NCBI GenBank assembly: GCA_026416315.1 | Contig: JAOAFK010000155.1 | Location: forward strand, 1 to 24,154 | DNA length: 24,154 nucleotides | Reading direction: 5' to 3' | Source: Syntrophorhabdaceae bacterium | GTDB taxonomy: Bacteria > Desulfobacterota > Syntrophorhabdia > Syntrophorhabdales > Syntrophorhabdaceae | Part shown: positions 22,004 through 24,154 of the stretch, piece by piece | Layout: each line of letters starts with the position of its first letter | Position numbering within the stretch: position 1 is the stretch's first letter | Position numbers and translations under genes: made by a program | Notes under the pieces: generated by a model | Told to the model about the DNA's origin: nothing | The model's input: the letters and a program-made list of their open reading frames with translations, nothing else | Databases searched by the model: none

Positions 22004-24097
22004 TTATTTTTCCTGTTCCCTTTCCTTTCTCGCTGCCTCTATTATCTTTGCGGCTATGTGGGCCGGTACCTCTTCATAATGGGAGAATTCTACTGTGAAT
22101 GTTCCTCTGCCACCTGTCATGGACCTCAAATCAGGGGCATATTTTAGAATCTCTGCCATGGGTACTATTGCCTTTATGACCTGATAATTCCCTTTTGCCT
22201 CAACACCCATGATCTTACCCCTTCTCGAATTTAAATCGCCCATTACATCACCCATATTTTCTTCAGGAACTATCACCTCTATCTTCATAATAGGCTCAAG
22301 GAGTGTTGGATTTGATGCCTCAAGACCCTTTTTAAATCCCATGGATGCAGCAATCTTGAATGCCATTTCAGATGAATCCACCTCGTGATATGAACCATCA
22401 TATAATGTTACCTTTATGTCTGTTACGGGAAAGCCCGCTAAAATACCCTGTTCCATGGCCTCAACAATACCCTTTTCAACTGCCGGTATATATTGCTTTG
22501 GAATCACACCGCCCACAATCTTATCCACAAATTCAAATCCAGCACCCCTTGGAAGAGGTGATAGTTCAAGCCATGTATCACCATATTGGCCCCTTCCACC
22601 AGACTGTCTTTTATATTTACCCTGAACCTTTGCAGTGCCTTTTATCGTTTCTTTATAAGGCACTTTGGGCTCTTTCAATTCCACATCCACACCGAATTTC
22701 CTCTTTAATTTTTCAACAATGACTTCAATGTGAATCTGACCCATCCCTGAAAGTATAAATTCTTTTGTCTGTTCATCCCTCTTGTATTTAATCGTCAGAT
22801 CCTCTTCCATAAGCCTTGCAAGAGATGAGTTTAATTTATCTTCATCACCTTTTGCCTTTGGCTGGAGTGAAAAAGATATAAGGGGTGTGGGCAGTTCAAC
22901 AGGTTTATACTTGACAGGAAATTTTTCATCGCATAAGGTGTCACCAGTACCTACATCCTTTAATTTCGCAAGCACTGCTATATCACCGAATGATGCAAAA
23001 CCTGCTGGTTTCTGTTTTTTTCCAACAAGATAGAAGATCTGTCCTATCCTTTCCTTCTGATCTTTTGTCGCATTAAGGACAGTCATGTCAGGATGGAGTT
23101 CACCTGAATATACCCTAAACAGTGTAAGTTTTCCTGCAAAAGGGTCTGTAATGGTCTTGAATACATATGCACTGAACGGTTTATCTGGTCCTATCTGTAC
23201 AATTTTTGTCTCACCTGTTTTTGCATCGATTGCCTCCACTTCTTTTTTAAATAGAGGGGAGGGATAGTGCTTTATAATGCTATCAAGCAAAGGTTGTATA
23301 CCCATATTTTTTGCCGCCGAACCACAAAGCACAGGAACAATCTTTGTCTCCCATATACCTTTTTTTAAACATTTTTCAATTTCTTCTTCCTTTATCTCTT
23401 CACCATTTAAATATCTCTCCATTACTTCATCATCCATCTCAACGGCAATCTCCACGACCTTTTCCCTGTATGCATTGGCATCATCTAAAAGGTCTTTAGG
23501 GATATCTGTTATCTCATATTCACCGGATAGGTCATCTTTATAAATATATGCCTTCATGGAAAGCAGGTCTATAATACCCTTAAACCCATCTTCTTTTCCC
23601 ACAGGCAATTGAATGGGCAGTATTGTTTTATCAGTAAAATTTTTTCTTATATCCTCAACAGTGGCGGCAAAATCTGCCCTTTCCCTGTCCATCTTGTTTA
23701 TAAAGATACAAATAGAGATACCGAATTCACCTGCATAACCCCATACCTTTTCTGTCTGAACCTTAACGCCAGCTACGGCACTCACAACAATAATAGCAGC
23801 ATCTACCACCTTCATACACAATTTTGCATCGGCTATGAAATTATCATCACCGGGGGTATCAAGGAGATTAAATTTGTGTTTATTCCATTCAAAACAGGCA
23901 AGGGAAGAAGAAATGGTGATCTTTCTTTCAATCTCTTCAGGGTCATAATCCATTAAGGACGTTCCATCATCCACCCTTCCTATCCTGTTATTTTCACCTG
24001 CAAGAAAAAGCATAGCCTCCACAATGGATGTTTTACCTTCACCTCCATGAGAAAATATCCCCACATTTCTTATTATATTCGGCTCATACTTTTTCAT
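22004..24097 (-). CDS. Elongation factor G-like GTPase (EF-G paralogue type)
   Basis: A 697-residue translational GTPase with the five-domain EF-G layout. The G domain has a P loop GIFSHGGEGKTS (13-24), switch I with T61 (RKITISS), DTPGDDNF (80-87), NKMD (134-137) and a G5 CGSAA. Canonical EF-G reads HIDAGKT in the P loop and DTPGHVDF in switch II. Here the switch II histidine position is D84, so this belongs to the divergent EF-G-like group rather than being clearly the main factor. Domain IV is present (YKETIKGTAKVQGKYKRQSGG, GRGQYGD), so a ribosomal role is plausible. The ATG has AAAGGAGAT at ideal spacing. dtd follows in the same direction. Confidence 0.92.
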   Translation of the reverse strand: MKKYEPNIIRNVGIFSHGGEGKTSIVEAMLFLAGENNRIGRVDDGTSLMDYDPEEIERKITISSSLACFEWNKHKFNLLDTPGDDNFIADAKLCMKVVDAAIIVVSAVAGVKVQTEKVWGYAGEFGISICIFINKMDRERADFAATVEDIRKNFTDKTILPIQLPVGKEDGFKGIIDLLSMKAYIYKDDLSGEYEITDIPKDLLDDANAYREKVVEIAVEMDDEVMERYLNGEEIKEEEIEKCLKKGIWETKIVPVLCGSAAKNMGIQPLLDSIIKHYPSPLFKKEVEAIDAKTGETKIVQIGPDKPFSAYVFKTITDPFAGKLTLFRVYSGELHPDMTVLNATKDQKERIGQIFYLVGKKQKPAGFASFGDIAVLAKLKDVGTGDTLCDEKFPVKYKPVELPTPLISFSLQPKAKGDEDKLNSSLARLMEEDLTIKYKRDEQTKEFILSGMGQIHIEVIVEKLKRKFGVDVELKEPKVPYKETIKGTAKVQGKYKRQSGGRGQYGDTWLELSPLPRGAGFEFVDKIVGGVIPKQYIPAVEKGIVEAMEQGILAGFPVTDIKVTLYDGSYHEVDSSEMAFKIAASMGFKKGLEASNPTLLEPIMKIEVIVPEENMGDVMGDLNSRRGKIMGVEAKGNYQVIKAIVPMAEILKYAPDLRSMTGGRGTFTVEFSHYEEVPAHIAAKIIEAARKEREQEK

Positions 24098-24124
24098 GAT
24101 ATCTCCTTTCCAGGTTCAAAACGA

Positions 24125-24143
24125 TAAAATTCTGTGAATTTTA
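24125..24143. promoter_or_regulatory. Inverted repeat upstream of the EF-G-like gene
   Basis: TAAAATTC and GAATTTTA form a perfect 8-bp inverted repeat with a 3-base spacer, 27 bases upstream of the EF-G-like ATG. On the minus strand its first arm contains TAAAAT, a possible -10; a matching -35 would lie outside the window. It could be an operator or an AT-rich coincidence. Confidence 0.4.
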
Positions 24144-24154
24144 CATGTCTTTTT

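Noticed and set aside
20..24154. CRISPR arrays, prophage, insertion sequences, toxin-antitoxin or defence islands
   Set aside because: I saw no spaced direct repeats, transposase, integrase, nuclease-helicase or toxin-like genes; nearly all sequence is housekeeping coding DNA with gaps under about 155 bp.

Overview
The window reads as a chromosomal segment of an AT-rich, Gram-negative, probably anaerobic bacterium. Kdo transferase (waaA) shows a lipopolysaccharide outer membrane. A PxxKW-type cysteine-rich protein, oxygen-sensitive [4Fe-4S] fumarase, a FadH/TMADH-type Fe-S flavoenzyme coupled to a ferredoxin, and a biotin synthase with a remodelled Fe-S ligand set all fit an anaerobe of the Desulfobacterota (former Deltaproteobacteria) type. 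I cannot place it further. Bases 1-19 are the Tn5 mosaic end used in Nextera libraries, so the left edge is a library artefact and waaA is cut there.

Left third (20-7248): truncated waaA and mazG (+) converge through a bidirectional terminator on a cold-shock gene (-). A fused cobA-hemD (+) starts a few bases after a consensus promoter. It converges on a metallo-beta-lactamase-fold hydrolase (-). An unknown 370-aa gene overlaps rlmE (+), whose 3' end overlaps bioB (-). bioB has a candidate BirA operator.

Middle (7401-14813): a secreted EF-hand protein (+), a DUF72 protein (-) and a PxxKW protein (+) followed by a long hairpin and a terminator. Then comes a six-gene minus-strand run, in transcription order nudC, malic enzyme, fumarase alpha, fumarase beta, inositol-1-phosphate synthase and CDP-alcohol phosphotransferase. 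It joins fumarate-malate-pyruvate conversion to inositol phospholipid synthesis. A lone tRNA-Glu(CTC) lies on the plus strand.

Right third (14817-24154): a minus-strand run trxB, amidase-like secreted protein, rph, rdgB. A FecR-domain protein plus a small unknown gene follow (+). Then a FadH-like flavoenzyme translationally coupled to a 2x[4Fe-4S] ferredoxin (-), a small secreted unknown (+), and an EF-G-like GTPase with dtd (-).

No CRISPR array, insertion sequence, phage gene, toxin-antitoxin pair or defence island is visible. Every intergenic gap is under about 155 bp. The segment is mostly housekeeping; the best leads are the biotin synthase ligand pattern, the degenerate amidase-like protein, the coupled flavoenzyme-ferredoxin pair, the unknown gene overlapping rlmE, and several promoter and hairpin structures.
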